Source: Daldinia sp. FL1419 (lineage: Eukaryota; Ascomycota; Sordariomycetes; Xylariales; Hypoxylaceae). From it: DNA of 64,000 nucleotides. The notes under the pieces are model-generated. The model was not told the origin of the DNA and ran no database searches. It saw nothing but the letters and a program-made list of their open reading frames with translations. Position numbers and translations under genes: made by a program. Numbering within the stretch: position 1 is the first letter of the stretch; every line of letters starts with the position of its first letter. Where the stretch lies: positions 124,001 through 188,000 of the forward strand of contig MU623365.1 of the NCBI GenBank assembly GCA_025201765.1. The letters run 5' to 3'. Shown piece by piece: positions 24,810 through 36,761 of the stretch.

Positions 24810-26213
24810 AGCCATATAGCATATTCCGAGGATTTGCTTGAAAACATCACGACTCTCTCCACAACTTCGGTGCCGACGCCAAACGGGGTCATCCAAGGCC
24901 TCCTATACGTGCCAGATTTAGGTGACGATGATCCGTGTCAGCAAGAGGCGGCGAAATACATCCCGTCAAATGTCACACGACAAATAAATTTGCCACCTAC
25001 GAATTATAACCTAATCGCTTTAGCGCCATGGATTAATATCGACTGTACCCAGTCATTTCTTGCTTCGGCTAGGTTAGATCCTCTTCGGGCGATGCTTGTT
25101 TATCGTCCGGATAATGGTACTAGTCAGCCTCCGGATGTCGACGATGATGCGTGGGATTTGGGTGATGGGGAAATGTGGAAGACGCAGAATCGATACCCCG
25201 TCTATGCGATCCCCGGTGCTTCTGGAAACGAGATGATGAGACAACTAAGTCTCTACTCGGGTGATTTATCTGAAGTCCCGTTCAGCAATCAGATTATTAC
25301 TACGTACTCCCCAAACCCCGCGGATTATGTACGAGTATGGACGGAATTAACAGTAGTTACCGTATCAACGACGCTCCCACTTTGGGCGTTTATTCTGATA
25401 ATTCTTGGCGTAATTGTTGCCATCATCGGAAGTACGTCGTTGCTCATGCACTTTGTCCAGAGTCGCCGTCGTGCTGCCTTACGACGCCGTGTGATGAGAG
25501 GCGAAGTAAATCTGGAGGCGCTAGGTATCAAACGGCTAATGGTACCGATGCATCATATCCTAACATTTCCTCTGTTCACCTATAATTACGATCCGCCGTT
25601 GCCATCATCCCCCACATCGACCAAGTCTCCGCAAAAGACAGGACGTCGGTCGTCAGAGGGCAGTCGAATACCCGTCAGCGTGAGGATCGAGAAGAATGAT
25701 GCGGCCCTCGATTACCAACCCGCGTGTCTCATCTGCTTAGAGGATTTCGAATCTAAAAAAACAATCATCCGTGAATTACCTTGTGGTCATATCTATCATC
25801 CTGAATGCATTGACGAATTCTTGGGCCAAGTCAGCTCACTATGTCCCTCCTGCAAAGCATCAATGTTACCTCGTGGTTATTGCCCAAAAATAACCAATTC
25901 AATGGTACGGAGGGAATTCGGTACTCGGAAATTAAGGTCTAGTGGCGCAGTGATCACCGTGGATGTGGAAAGAGGCCGCCAAAGATTATCGTCGTGGAGC
26001 AGCTCTATGAAAAAACATATTTGCAAAATTTCATCCCCGCAGCAGGAAGAAGCTATCGACTTACAAGAGCAACCAAGGGATGGTAGACCAAGCACAATTG
26101 GGACGACGCGGGATCGCATGCAGGACCTCGTAGTCCCCGTTGATGAAACGAATAGTGACGATGGGCGGCCTCAATGCAAGTCGCGTCGATACACAAGTGG
26201 GTTTAGAAGCTAA
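24810..26213 (+). CDS. PA-TM-RING type E3 ubiquitin ligase (N-terminus unresolved)
   Basis: Membrane-anchored RING ubiquitin ligase. The luminal part carries the block VTRQINLPPTNYNLIALAPW and PVYAIPGASG, typical of fungal PA-domain RING proteins. A transmembrane helix follows (LWAFILIILGVIVAII), then the basic stop-transfer RRRAALRRRVMRGEVNLEALGIKR. The C3H2C3 RING-H2 finger begins CLICLEDF and continues through CGHIYHPEC to CPSC. A Ser/Arg-rich tail ends at 26213. The frame is open only from 24807 and has no ATG before conserved sequence, so an upstream exon with the signal peptide is missing. The likely acceptor is CAG at 24807-24809, with a GTAGGT donor at 24741. Tentative preceding exon is about 24674-24740; the first exon is not identified. 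Likely endosomal or vacuolar. Confidence 0.85.
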   Translation, partial: SHIAYSEDLLENITTLSTTSVPTPNGVIQGLLYVPDLGDDDPCQQEAAKYIPSNVTRQINLPPTNYNLIALAPWINIDCTQSFLASARLDPLRAMLVYRPDNGTSQPPDVDDDAWDLGDGEMWKTQNRYPVYAIPGASGNEMMRQLSLYSGDLSEVPFSNQIITTYSPNPADYVRVWTELTVVTVSTTLPLWAFILIILGVIVAIIGSTSLLMHFVQSRRRAALRRRVMRGEVNLEALGIKRLMVPMHHILTFPLFTYNYDPPLPSSPTSTKSPQKTGRRSSEGSRIPVSVRIEKNDAALDYQPACLICLEDFESKKTIIRELPCGHIYHPECIDEFLGQVSSLCPSCKASMLPRGYCPKITNSMVRREFGTRKLRSSGAVITVDVERGRQRLSSWSSSMKKHICKISSPQQEEAIDLQEQPRDGRPSTIGTTRDRMQDLVVPVDETNSDDGRPQCKSRRYTSGFRS

Positions 26214-26869
26214 CCGGTCGATAGGGAAACGTACAGCTCTCAAAGTCTTCCCGGGATTTAGGTGAAAAGGTTTATTGACCAGATATCTCACATTTAAGGA
26301 TCTTGGCATCATTTAGCATAGTTTGGCGTTTTGTTGATAGGGAATGCATTATCTGGGCTGATACACAGCCTATCAGGGGCGTTCATGGGGAAATATTGGT
26401 TATAATTGCGTCTTGGGTATATGCGGACATTGGGATATTTGGTGTATGGCAATGGGAACTGCATATGAAGACTGCTTGGATATACCCCAAGGTTCGGCGC
26501 GATTCTAAAATCCGAGGAAATACAATGAAAATACTATTGGTTATTGGCTTAGGTACCTAACATAATATCTATGCTTGTACAGCGCCTGTGTAATGCCACA
26601 GTGCGGCTCGTCGCCTTAAGATGGGTGTCCTGTTGGAACTTGTGTCAGTGGCCCGTGCACGTAATCTCCAGCCGTACATAAGGATTCGTCATTCTCACAG
26701 CTCGTAGCTCCAACAAACGCCTGCACACCTTAGAAGTGCCAATTCAAACCTTTGGCGTAGACGATCGTTTCGATCGAGAAGAAACACGCCCTCGTAGGCC
26801 ATCTTCCGCCTCGAGATGAAAGTGTCGGTCATCTCGTGCAAACCGCAGCGCAGATGACCCTCGCGCTCT
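26214..26869. other. Intergenic region
   Basis: Separates the RING ligase gene from the hydrolase gene. No supported gene, repeat or regulatory element recognised. Confidence 0.5.
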
Positions 26870-27838
26870 ATGAGTGCGAATCTCGGTAGTGACGGGATGT
26901 CGTCGGCCGCGGAAACCCCAAGCGAAACGTCGTCGTCCGAAGCAGAACATAAGTTGTTAGAGCCCGACCCGGATCCAGGCATAACTGATGACGACGACGA
27001 TCATAACGATGGCAATGCGGCAGCACCTCGGCCTCTCGTGATCTGTTTTCACGGCTCGGGAGAATCGTGTTCGCCATCGTGGGACAAACTGGCACACACG
27101 CTGACTGCTGTACCGCACCGCCTACGCGTCCTCTTGTACGACCGCGGCATCTTGAATCCTCGGCCCCCACAAGCCACGGCTGAGCTGCGGGAGTATTTAA
27201 AAAGCGAAGGGTTGAAGGGACCTTGCGTGCTCGTTGCACATTCGTACGGAGGCGCCTTTGCACGAACGTTCTTGGAGCAGGGGGATGCAGGTGACGTGGA
27301 AATTGTGGGCATGGTACTTGTGGAGACGGGACAAGAAGGGGGTCTCGATCCAGAAGTCGAGAGGAGCCAATACACGAAGCGAGTCCTGGGCACGAGACCT
27401 CTAAGCGTGGTGCGCGGGAATTCGTTGATGAGGCAATGGACGGATCTCGAGACGGCGGAGACTCATCTACCGCCGGGAGATGAGATGAAGAAGGAGGATC
27501 TAAGACAAAGGAGGGAGATGCTGAAAATGTACGAAGCGGCGGACGAGCAGATGAAGAAGAAACAACTAGACCTCGCCGCGATGAACGCGAGGAAGAGATA
27601 CGTGCACGTGCCGGACTGCGGACACCACGTGGTGCGGGACCGGCCGGACGTAGTAGCCGGGGAGATCGCGTGGGTGCTGGAGAACGTGGGCAAGGTAGAG
27701 GACATAGACGGCGGGGATAGACGAGACGAAGGGGGCAAAAGAGAAAAGCGAGAGAAGGCCTGGGAGACGAAAATCAAGAAGATCTGGAGGTTCTTTAGGG
27801 ATATTAGAGCCAGGCTGCTTAATAAGTTGGCAAAATGA
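26870..27838 (+). CDS. Alpha/beta hydrolase family protein
   Basis: Intronless, 322 residues, no signal peptide, so probably cytosolic. Residues 1-50 are a Ser/Glu/Asp-rich acidic leader. The hydrolase core begins LVICFHGSGES (oxyanion-hole HG motif) and continues with RVLLYDRG. The nucleophile elbow VAHSYGGAFAR has the catalytic Ser in A-H-S-Y-G, and the catalytic His is probably in PDCGHHVVRDRP. A charged helical segment (about residues 200-245) forms a lid-like insertion. The C-terminus is unusually basic (KREKREKAWETKIKK to RLLNKLAK). The fold call is firm; the substrate is unknown. Closest functional idea is a serine esterase/lipase-like hydrolase. Confidence 0.82.
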   Translation: MSANLGSDGMSSAAETPSETSSSEAEHKLLEPDPDPGITDDDDDHNDGNAAAPRPLVICFHGSGESCSPSWDKLAHTLTAVPHRLRVLLYDRGILNPRPPQATAELREYLKSEGLKGPCVLVAHSYGGAFARTFLEQGDAGDVEIVGMVLVETGQEGGLDPEVERSQYTKRVLGTRPLSVVRGNSLMRQWTDLETAETHLPPGDEMKKEDLRQRREMLKMYEAADEQMKKKQLDLAAMNARKRYVHVPDCGHHVVRDRPDVVAGEIAWVLENVGKVEDIDGGDRRDEGGKREKREKAWETKIKKIWRFFRDIRARLLNKLAK

Positions 27839-29525
27839 ACAACGAAAGAGAAAAATGTCGGAGGTTATGTTATTGCTGCTTGATGGATGCCATTGCGCCG
27901 CCACAGTTGTAGGTAATATAATTTGTAGTTTATAAACGATAACTCTTAACCTACTTTTTATATCAGCGTGATGGCTTTGTTGGTCTTGAGGGATTGGGAT
28001 AACGCTGACCCGCCTATACCAATATCCTTCTTCTTTCCGTCCGTGAATTAAAAATTGAAGTTTCCACCAGATAAATTAAGATTCGATCCTAGATATTTTC
28101 ATAATATTATAAAGAGACTCTCTTAATAGACAGTATATACTACGCTAAAGTAGCTTGAAGTCGGGTGGAGTCTACTTTTTAGACAAATAATACTAATAAG
28201 AGTTATTGCGTCATATTAGAGGTTGAGCTCGGGTGCCTTAACATTGGACTCTAATTCTATGGCATGTTATTAAAATATAGCTAACCTAGGTAACTACCTG
28301 CGTATATACCCAGTTATATAGACCCCGTCAAAAATGCCGCATAATGTGGTATACCTGTCAATTAGGTAGGTTACGAATCTCTAAAACGTACAATACCTAC
28401 CTAAGGTTCGGGGGTTTACTAGACCTCCGCGCTCAATGTTTACATAACAACTAACTGCTTAAAATTAACAATTGGCAACGATGTTATTAATAGTGTAGCT
28501 TTAGTAGGATATAGCTGATAATAGGGATTAGATATTTATCGATGCTACTATCACTATAGCCTCGCTATCTCTTGAGTATGAATTTATTGAAATGGATTAA
28601 CTATAATTATGGATAGTTAACAGGTACCTAACTGTTGCAAATGAATCGACATTTTCAAGATTTTATAAAAAGAAAGCAGGCTTATACGTAGTACTAGTAT
28701 AGCAATGCACCTGCAGCGTTCGGTATTTGCGACAGTTTAACCTTAAGTTAATGGCTTTTGATATGGTTGCTGTGAAACTGTTCAAGTTGCAAGCTGACAT
28801 AAGAGCGTCAGAATATCGAATTCGTATTGATGCCCTCCCTGTATCTTCGGTGGAGTCCTGCATAAGAGCCCTGATTGATCTGCGATGATAGATAAGAGGT
28901 ACCTGATTACCCCGGTTAACCTCGTAATGTACCCGCTACTACCACACACACTACTCCAAATCCAGTGATTCGGCAGACTGCGTTGGCTGGTTGGGTTAAA
29001 AAAATCAACAACGGGCGCCGGTTTACAGCGGCTAGCGGGCTTTCCAAGGAAAGTGTAGCGTGCCGGGTAGCCGGGAATCTTAATTTGTAGTTGCACTTAG
29101 CAATCTCTCCAGCAAGCAATTATCACAAATACCTGCTATTTTCCCCGTACATATTATCTATTCCCCATACCGGTTTCTTATTTAGACCACCTTCATTCTT
29201 TTTTATCCCTGGTTTAGGCGCCAAGGAGCCTCAATTCCTGACACATATCCGTATTAGTATCTGTTTCACTAATGCAGTCCGCACCGCACAGCGCGCTGTC
29301 AGGTCCAGTCACTTTCCGTCCGCCGTCTTTCTTGGCCTCCTAGGTATCTTAACAAGTATCGGTAATGCGTCAATAGTATTTCCTATTGGTCGTCGGTTGT
29401 TGGTTGATTGGGCCAGAGGCCAAAAGAGGGCATTTATGAGCCTTTATCAATTTTCCCCCCATGCTGTCCCCATGTTTGGTGAAAATGTTCAATGGCAGGT
29501 CCTTCACCAACCTCACCACGCCATA
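27839..29525. other. Intergenic region
   Basis: No supported gene. An open frame extends in phase upstream of the GH47 start (from 29,091), but its peptide is unlike GH47 N-termini, so it is treated as leader sequence. Confidence 0.5.
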
Positions 29526-31291
29526 ATGGCCTTCTTTCGACGTAAGACGCGCGTCTTCGCTTCCTTATTTCTAGTACTCGTATTGTATCTTCTCGTAGGA
29601 CTTATTCCCGAGCATCGTGACACTCTTTTCGGGTTTACATTCGTTAGGACGAGTTACAATTGGGCGCAACAGCCGTTAAAGTACCCTATATCAGAATACG
29701 TGCCTCTACCGACCGGCACTCCTCGCGCGCTCCCTAAAGTTCAACATGCGTTCACCGCCGATACGAGCCCCGAAGGTGTTGCGAGGGAGGAGGTCCTAGC
29801 GAGTCGGCGCGCCGAGGTAAAGGAGGCGTTTGTGAAGAGTTGGACTAGTTATAAGAACGCTGGATTTGGTTACGATGAACTCATGCCGGTATCCGGGAAA
29901 GGAAGGGACGCGCCCGGATTTGGGGGGTGGGGAGCTACGCTCGTCGACTCTCTCTCGACACTCTGGATTATGGGTCTCAAGGACGAATTTTACGAGGCCG
30001 CTGCCGCAGCCGTGACCATCAACTGGTCTAATACTAGAGACACTTCCTGCAATTTCTTCGAGACTACTATTCGACATCTCGGTGGATTACTAGGCGCATA
30101 CGACTTAAGTTTGGAGACGGCGTTGCTTGAGAAAGCCATTGAACTCGGTGACATGCTTTATATGGCATACGATACTCCGAACCATATGCCGCCGTTCTGG
30201 CTGGACTTCGATGACGCCAAGGATGGTAATCAGGAGGCTGGGTATCATGATCCATCCGCCTCCGTCACGTCGTCGTCTCTTGAATTTACCAGGCTGTCTC
30301 AACTTACCGGAAACAACAAATATTATGATGCCATAAACAGGGTGACAATGGTTCTGGACGAATGGCAGAATAGGACAGCTCTGCCCGGCATGTGGCCAAC
30401 ATTCTTTGACTTCAAACAATTACAGTTAGATAACGATAATAGCTTTACGCTTGGCGCGTTAGCAGACAGTCTTTACGAATATTTACCGAAGACTTTCGCC
30501 ATTCTTGGTGGTCTCGAGCCCGTATATGAGAAGCTCTACCGTGGAGCGATGGATACGGTCATCAAGAACCTCCTCTTCCGACCCAAGACGCCAGAACAGG
30601 ACGACATTCTTTTCACTGGAAATGTGTATGTGTCTGATGATACGGGGCCCCATCTGACCGCTGAGGGCCAGCATCTCGCATGCTTTGTTGGCGGAATGTT
30701 CGGACTCGGAAGTAAACTTTTCAATATCCCAGAGCATCTTGAAATTGGGGAGAAGATTACGCGAGGTTGCGTGTGGGCATATGATGCAATGCCCACTGGC
30801 ATTATGCCCGAGATCTTCAACCTACTTAAATGCGAAACGCTGGAACCTTGCGAATGGGACGAGACGGAATGGGAGGATCAGTCGAATATGCAGTTAAAGA
30901 AGGGGTTCATAAATGCACGTGACCCGCGATATCTTTTACGGCCAGAAGCAATCGAGAGCGTATTTCTAATGTATCGCATGACCGGCAACCCCGAGTATCA
31001 GGAAATGGCCTGGAGGATGTTCCAAGCTATCCGGAAAGCAACTGAAACTGACATAGCTTTTTCAGCAATACAATCCGTCAGGGATGTCGTCACAGTCAAG
31101 ACGGACTCTATGGAGGTGAGTTCAGGTAATACATATTACGACGTTTAGTCTTTAAACTAACGATTTTGTAGAGTTTCTGGATGGCCGAAACCTTAAGGTA
31201 TTTTTATTTGATATTTTCGTCGCCGGATCTCATTGATTTAGACGAATTCGTCTTAAACACGGAAGCACATCCCTTAAGGCGACCTAAGTGA
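29526..31291 (+). CDS. GH47 mannosyl-oligosaccharide alpha-1,2-mannosidase
   Basis: Class I alpha-mannosidase that trims alpha-1,2-mannose from N-glycans in the ER/Golgi. Exons 29526-31115 and 31172-31291 join in phase 0 over a 56-nt intron, 569 residues. Start chosen at 29526 because MAFFRRKTRVFASLFLVLVL is a classic type II anchor: basic, then hydrophobic. The luminal GH47 domain shows GYDELMPVSG, GWGATLVDSLSTLWIMGL, SLEFTRLSQLTG, HLACFVGGMFGLGSK and LRPEAIESVFLMYRMTG. Exon 2 supplies the family C-terminus WMAETLRYFYLIFS and NTEAHPLRRP, with the calcium-binding Thr. Without splicing the frame ends at 31148 and lacks these motifs, so the intron is strongly supported. N-terminal length is like Golgi-resident fungal enzymes. 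Confidence 0.96.
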
Positions 31292-31913
31292 GTCGCTGGA
31301 GGCTTGATTCATCTTTAAGTCAGCAGTCGTTATTACGCATAAGTAGCCGATAGTCAGCTTACCCGGACGCAATGTTTCCGCAAACCAATTTAGAGTGCGG
31401 TCCGAACATCTTGCCATTTCTACGAATATAGTTGGTAGAATGGCCTACCATCATGCGGTGTTGTGAAACCGTCTCGAAGGAGAGACAGATTTTCGAGGGT
31501 TACGTTCGTATATGTCGAGGTGGCATATGAGTGATGATCAAATGCCATGTATATCGGGCGATAGGGCGTACGTATGGATAGAGATAATGCTACGATAGAC
31601 TTAATGATAATAATACCCAACAAGCACGTCCGGAAATAGCGTGCCGCACTCTGGGTAGAAAACAAGTGTCGGCCTAGTCGGTTAATGGCGACCATAACAT
31701 GCGGACTGCCATTTATCGCTCGATGAGATTGGGATCCGTAAGGACATATGCATGGTGAGGCGCAACTTGATGCGCTGGAAGACTGGTGTATTACCCTATG
31801 CCGGATTTGGAGACGGTGAGCGTTGAAGCATGACTCGATGATCGCATACCTGCGCGTCGACGGGAACCGCAAGGGAAGCCAAGACGTACAGCCACAAGAT
31901 AGATAGTGCCGTC

Positions 31914-31942
<29 letters not shown>
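31914..31942. repeat. Poly(A) run of 29
   Basis: Uninterrupted A29 in intergenic DNA. It could be a mutated polymerase-slippage tract, the tail of an old retroposed copy, or a pyrimidine tract on the other strand. No flanking direct repeats are obvious by eye. Confidence 0.8.
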
Positions 31943-31946
<4 letters not shown>

Positions 31947-33831
31947 GCAAGGCGCTCAAGCGTGATAGGCATTGGCACATGTTTACCCAAGGTCGATCTC
32001 GGTTTTGGGCAGACTATACAGTGCACTTTTATTACCACTAAAGCATGCAGGCAATTATATTACCCTTGATAGGATTATATCTCGTTAGTCCCCGATATTG
32101 TGTGCTACCGCATGGCAGCCGCGGAGGCCGTGGAGGTGACAATCAATCCATAGGTATCCAACAGTAAATAGTCATTGTTGGAGACGCAAGTGAGATTGGG
32201 TTTGGGGCGATGGTCTTCCTGTCTGACCTCGGTATCTAGCATGCTACATGCATGCAAATGTGTAAGGCTCCTCAGACGACGTCGATAGTACAGAATGTTA
32301 TTTTTGATGATCGGATATAAATGTATGTAAGTTGAGATAGGTAGGTTGTGGAATAGACCCTATTGGCTGGGTTTAGGGAGTATAGTATCTACCTGAAGGG
32401 TGATATAGTGATATAGTGTGTGATATATGATAGAAATAAAAGATGAGAACCCATCCCTGCACATGTATTGCTAGGAATTGAACCTAAAATTGTTTCGGAT
32501 TGGGCTCTAGACGGGTACCTACCCGGGTCTTGAATGTGTTACCTATCCGACAGCCCGGTACCTAAGGCAAGAACCGTGGGGCATTTTTACTACATAATAA
32601 GCGAAACGTTTCTTGTATTGTACACTACAATACATAGGTACGTAGTACACTTAGGTAGCAGGTGCGGTGGGCAGCTCGTGGCTACTATCTATACCCTAAC
32701 CTATAGCAAATCCCGCCTATCTTAGTTCCAAACTTGACGTCTCACAGGTGCACCGCCACTATTTACTTTGCTTTTGTCTAAGACACCTTTTTTTTTTCTC
32801 CCGTTCAACATCGTGTAACAAGTTACGTGGCCATTGAGGCTCTTTTGCTTACGGTTTCTTCTTGATTTCGACTTTGATTTCTGATTCCAACATAACGGTG
32901 ATGTGCAGGACATCCTTAACCTAGGTGCCAATAAGAATGAAAGGTTATAGGTACCTAGGTAGGTAGAGAATTCTCCTACGTATCTCGTGGGCGTTACAAT
33001 AACGCATCATGTGAGCCTCTTTTGCAAGTACATTATTCAGCAGTCCCGACCGCAGCTTTCCCGATTTTATTCCGCCTAGGCTTTTACTAGGACTTTATCT
33101 TAATATACTTGAGCCGTAAATGACGTTCAGGCCTAGGATCGAGTTCCAACCGGTTCGTTTTCCGTGGTTCTGGTTCTCCATGGACTCCTCCCATAACTGA
33201 TAGCACTCCAGAAATATTCCAAAGCATGGTGCCTTACCCAATATGTGTGTAAGCTCTGAAGCTTTTGCCCTATATGTTTGAGTGGATATTAATGCTCACC
33301 TTCTACCACCTTTTTGGTCATCCTTGTTACTATGGTCGGGCGTTACTTGGAATTCTTTTAACTTTCCTTTTGATTGGCAGCCATGACAGCCATTATAGCC
33401 GGGTTATACCAGCCTACCTATCTAGGTGAGTAGGTACTTACTCGATTACAGCTTATAGCTGAAAAAAAATAAAAAAAATCAGCCACGCCTCCAAAAAGCA
33501 CTGGTGCCCAATAGGCTGGGTACCTACTACGACCGGAAACGTTTCAATGTCATACTATTCCCCTGCTTAAGCCCGCGACCCATGGTTTGTTACTTGGTTG
33601 CCTCGTTGCCCTGTTGCCCTGTGCCCCGGGTCTGAGCAGTTCATCCGAATGGCTGGACGAACAGGATATTCTTTCCGTCAAGAGTTATCAGAAACTAGAG
33701 ACAATTCGGGTTATTTTTCGAATATGTATGTGATACATAATATCTGATCATGATGAACTATAGGCCATGTACATGGCCCATTACCAAAAGGGTTACACAC
33801 GGGGTGATGCCCCGAAGTCGAGGGTTCTACA

Positions 33832-33853
33832 TAGGTACCTACCTACCTACCTT
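33832..33853. repeat. TACC/GGTA tract
   Basis: ATAGGTACCTACCTACCTACCT type run, one of the clearest intergenic copies of the recurrent tetranucleotide. Confidence 0.6.
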
Positions 33854-34477
33854 TCTTGTATACAACCTGGCAGAGAAAGGCCAAGCCAATGTTCCAATGT
33901 TCCATTGCTCCCTTCTGAGCTACCCCGCTTCTGCAGACCTCGAAGTCCCTTGAAGTAGGGAAATCGTTATTCTGGTTGTTCCTATTGTTCCTATTGTTCT
34001 ACTAATATCTTCGCCTGGCCTTGTTTAACGATGCCTAGCCTACACCAGTAATCTAACGGAATTAGTACCCCCAAAAAGATAATAACTCCATACTTGGATT
34101 CTGGTAGATATCTTTTTCAGCAGATATGAATATTACATAGTACAATCCTTGCTTCCCCTGGAAAGCCCTCGTGTAGTGTGTGGCTAAGTATCTAATTCGC
34201 TGTCAAGGACAACCCACGCAGGGCAGCCCGATCCATCTCCAGTACTTTCGGACCGGCCAGTACCCAGAGCTCATACACCAGGACAACTTTTTATTTAAAC
34301 CTCATATGTGTGGCCCTCTCTCCTTCTTACTGTCATGGAAATGTTGTCTAAGCACCATCGTGTGAATTCGGCCCTTTTGCGAAGACATCAGAGGTTGGAT
34401 ATCGTCTCCCCCGCCTAAACAAATCCATCCAGCTCCTTCGTCGCTGCTGAGATACGACCTTCTCAGCGAATATCACC

Positions 34478-36761
34478 ATGAGCGACTATCCGATGTCACC
34501 GCTGCTAATAACACCCTTCGAGGATGATACTGGTGCTAGCAGCTTAAGCAAAATTAATGCATTCGCTGTTACTTGCGAGTTTCTAGATTCTCTACGCGCA
34601 TCCGCAAATGTGTCGGACGGTACGTATAGCCTTAGTATAGGTGCTGATAATAAATAAGTAAGGGAAGATAGCTAACAGCCTAGTTAGGTGCGTTTGACTT
34701 TACACCCGACTTGCAGCATCTTCATAACTTCTCTATTCCCGCATTGCGATCCAACCGTCAAATGGGCAATACCCTACAATCCTCTCCACTTGAAAATCCT
34801 AGTTTGATAGACAGTTCATCCAACAGCCGAGATAAACAGCAATGGCGATTCCTCTGGTGGTTCGTCTGGAAGATAGACGGCTATTGCAAGAAGCTTCAGG
34901 AATGCTTTGACCAAAGCACGCCACCTGACTTGAAAGACTGGTTGATGACGCATAACAATTCCGCAGACATACGAAACGTTGGATTAAGAGGTCTTGGTGA
35001 CATATTACAAGGCGTTATCCCTTCTGAGTTTCACGAGATACTCTCCAGCATGATTGTCCAACATGCGATTTTCCATTACAGCTGCGAGACCAACTCGTTC
35101 GAAAGTGTCGAATCCGCATTCACTGGTTGGAGGAATAAGACCCCCATAATACAAACTCATCAATCAAGCCTTGATCTAGTATTTGAGCGTTTAAAGTCAG
35201 CGGATCGGCCATCTGAGAACACCCAACCCGCCCGGCCCCATATCCAAACACCCCTCTTCGAAACAGGCAGCAAATTTACCAATGTCGATATTGCCTGCTA
35301 CCAGCAGTCTATTACCGATAGCTCGTTATATCCACCTGGACATCCACTCCCCAGTTCGGACGCAAGTCCATGGGCACTACTCGGGGATCAAGGTTTTGCT
35401 GCTACCTCCAGTGATGGATACTTGACTGGCTACACGATGGATCAGGCTCCTGAGCTGAACTGTTGCGGGCCGTCAAGACCCGAGGATATTATGTCATTTA
35501 CGCCGACGACGAACCTAAACGGTCCCTTTCCTACAAGCGACATTAACCAGCCCACATTCCATGACCAAACCCGCCCATCCTTCACCCAGATGTATGGGTT
35601 ATCCCCCTCGCCGGCCTATTCACAATACGATAGCGCAATGAACTCAATGTCCCTTAATATTTCCACACCATTCACTGTCTTTATGAAGTTTATAAATAGT
35701 AGGTATACTAAGCCTTGTACTTCGAATTGTCACTTATACGATACTAGACTTTACAAGCCAGGGTGGCTTGCCTCACCTCTTTTCTCAGGGGTCAATTCGT
35801 TGGGCGAAGCGGCCGTTGACATCGAATGCAATGGTTACAGAAAAAATGTTCTTCAAGCATGCCGATGCCGCATTCTTTATCCCGCTAAGAACCCTGATCT
35901 CACATTTACCACACGACCCGATAATAAAAGCAATCATTTCGACCACGTCATCACTAATACTGCTCGGTGGATTGCATTCACTCCCAGACGTGGCTGATTA
36001 TATGATCAGCCTAGGAATCGTAAGTTTGTAGGGACTCTACCTGATCACAATGGCTAACAGTCATTAGCACCTGCTACCTACTCCTAATTTATGTCGCGAA
36101 TTCGTTCGGATAGTATTACAAACATGCCCTGGAGCTAGTGCAGGGAATTCACCTAAGAGGCCAGCTCGAAGTCAAAGCCAAGGCCAGCCTCGAAGCCTCG
36201 ACAAACGTATCGATGAGATACTAAAAGGCTATAGCGGAGAATATCACCCTGCACATCTACTCCAGTCCCAGAACACCCAGAGAACCCATCGAGCATTACA
36301 ACCTAGACAAGCTACAGGTACCTCACGGGCAAGCAGTAGCCAACAGACACCATCTATCATTGGTTCGTCAGGGGGCAGCGGGCAGAACTTCATGGATACC
36401 AGTGCCGAGATATCCAACGTGTATGAAATCTACGACCCCTCTACATTACGCATGCATATAACTAACTGCCTACAGGACTAGCAACACCACGACACCATCG
36501 GTGATAAGTGCTGCACAGTGTGAAGAGTGTGGTAAGACCTTCACCGGAAAACATGTCAGCTCGCACTTATCTCGTCACAAGAGACAGCACCGAACCAGCC
36601 ACGTAACAATAGAGTGCCCTTATTGTAATAAGGTATTCCATCATGTGCGCACCGATAATATACGGACGCACTGTCGAAATGTTCACAGGCGCGAACTGCC
36701 TGGGAACGGAAAAGAATACTGGTCCCGATGGACCGGTACACAAACCGGGGGCCAGAACTAA
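34478..36761 (+). CDS. C2H2 zinc-finger protein, five exons
   Basis: Putative DNA-binding regulator. Proposed exons: 34478-34619, 34688-35698, 35748-36019, 36068-36420 and 36476-36761, total 687 residues with all phases closing. Intron 1 has GTACGT and a GCTAAC branch. Introns 3 and 4 have GTAAGT/GTATGA donors and CTAAC branches. Intron 2 (35699-35747, GTAGGT...CTAG, 49 nt) is the least certain. Without it the frame runs to a stop at 35995-35997 through unlikely peptide, whereas the shifted frame ends exactly at a GTAAGT donor. The large N-terminal half is Ser/Thr/Pro-rich and otherwise unrecognised. The end has two fingers: CEECGKTF with His spacing SHLSRHKRQH, and CPYCNKVF with RTHCRNVH. 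No NLS or partner is evident. Confidence 0.78.

Larger units (their letters stand above)
31292..34477. other. Large intergenic region
   Basis: About 3.2 kb without a supported gene. Holds a 29-nt A run at 31914-31942, TACC/GGTA tracts near 32,940-32,962, 33,410-33,440 and 33,832-33,853, and a short tandem of TTGTTCCTA units near 33,975-34,000. Confidence 0.5.

Noticed and set aside
29091..29525. In-frame N-terminal extension of the GH47 mannosidase
   Set aside because: GH47 type II proteins begin with a short basic segment and an anchor as at 29526; the extension would bury the anchor behind 145 unlikely residues.
32440..32540. tRNA T-arm-like sequence on the minus strand (GGTTCAATTCC)
   Set aside because: No matching acceptor stem or D and anticodon arms in the right positions could be found, so no tRNA is called.
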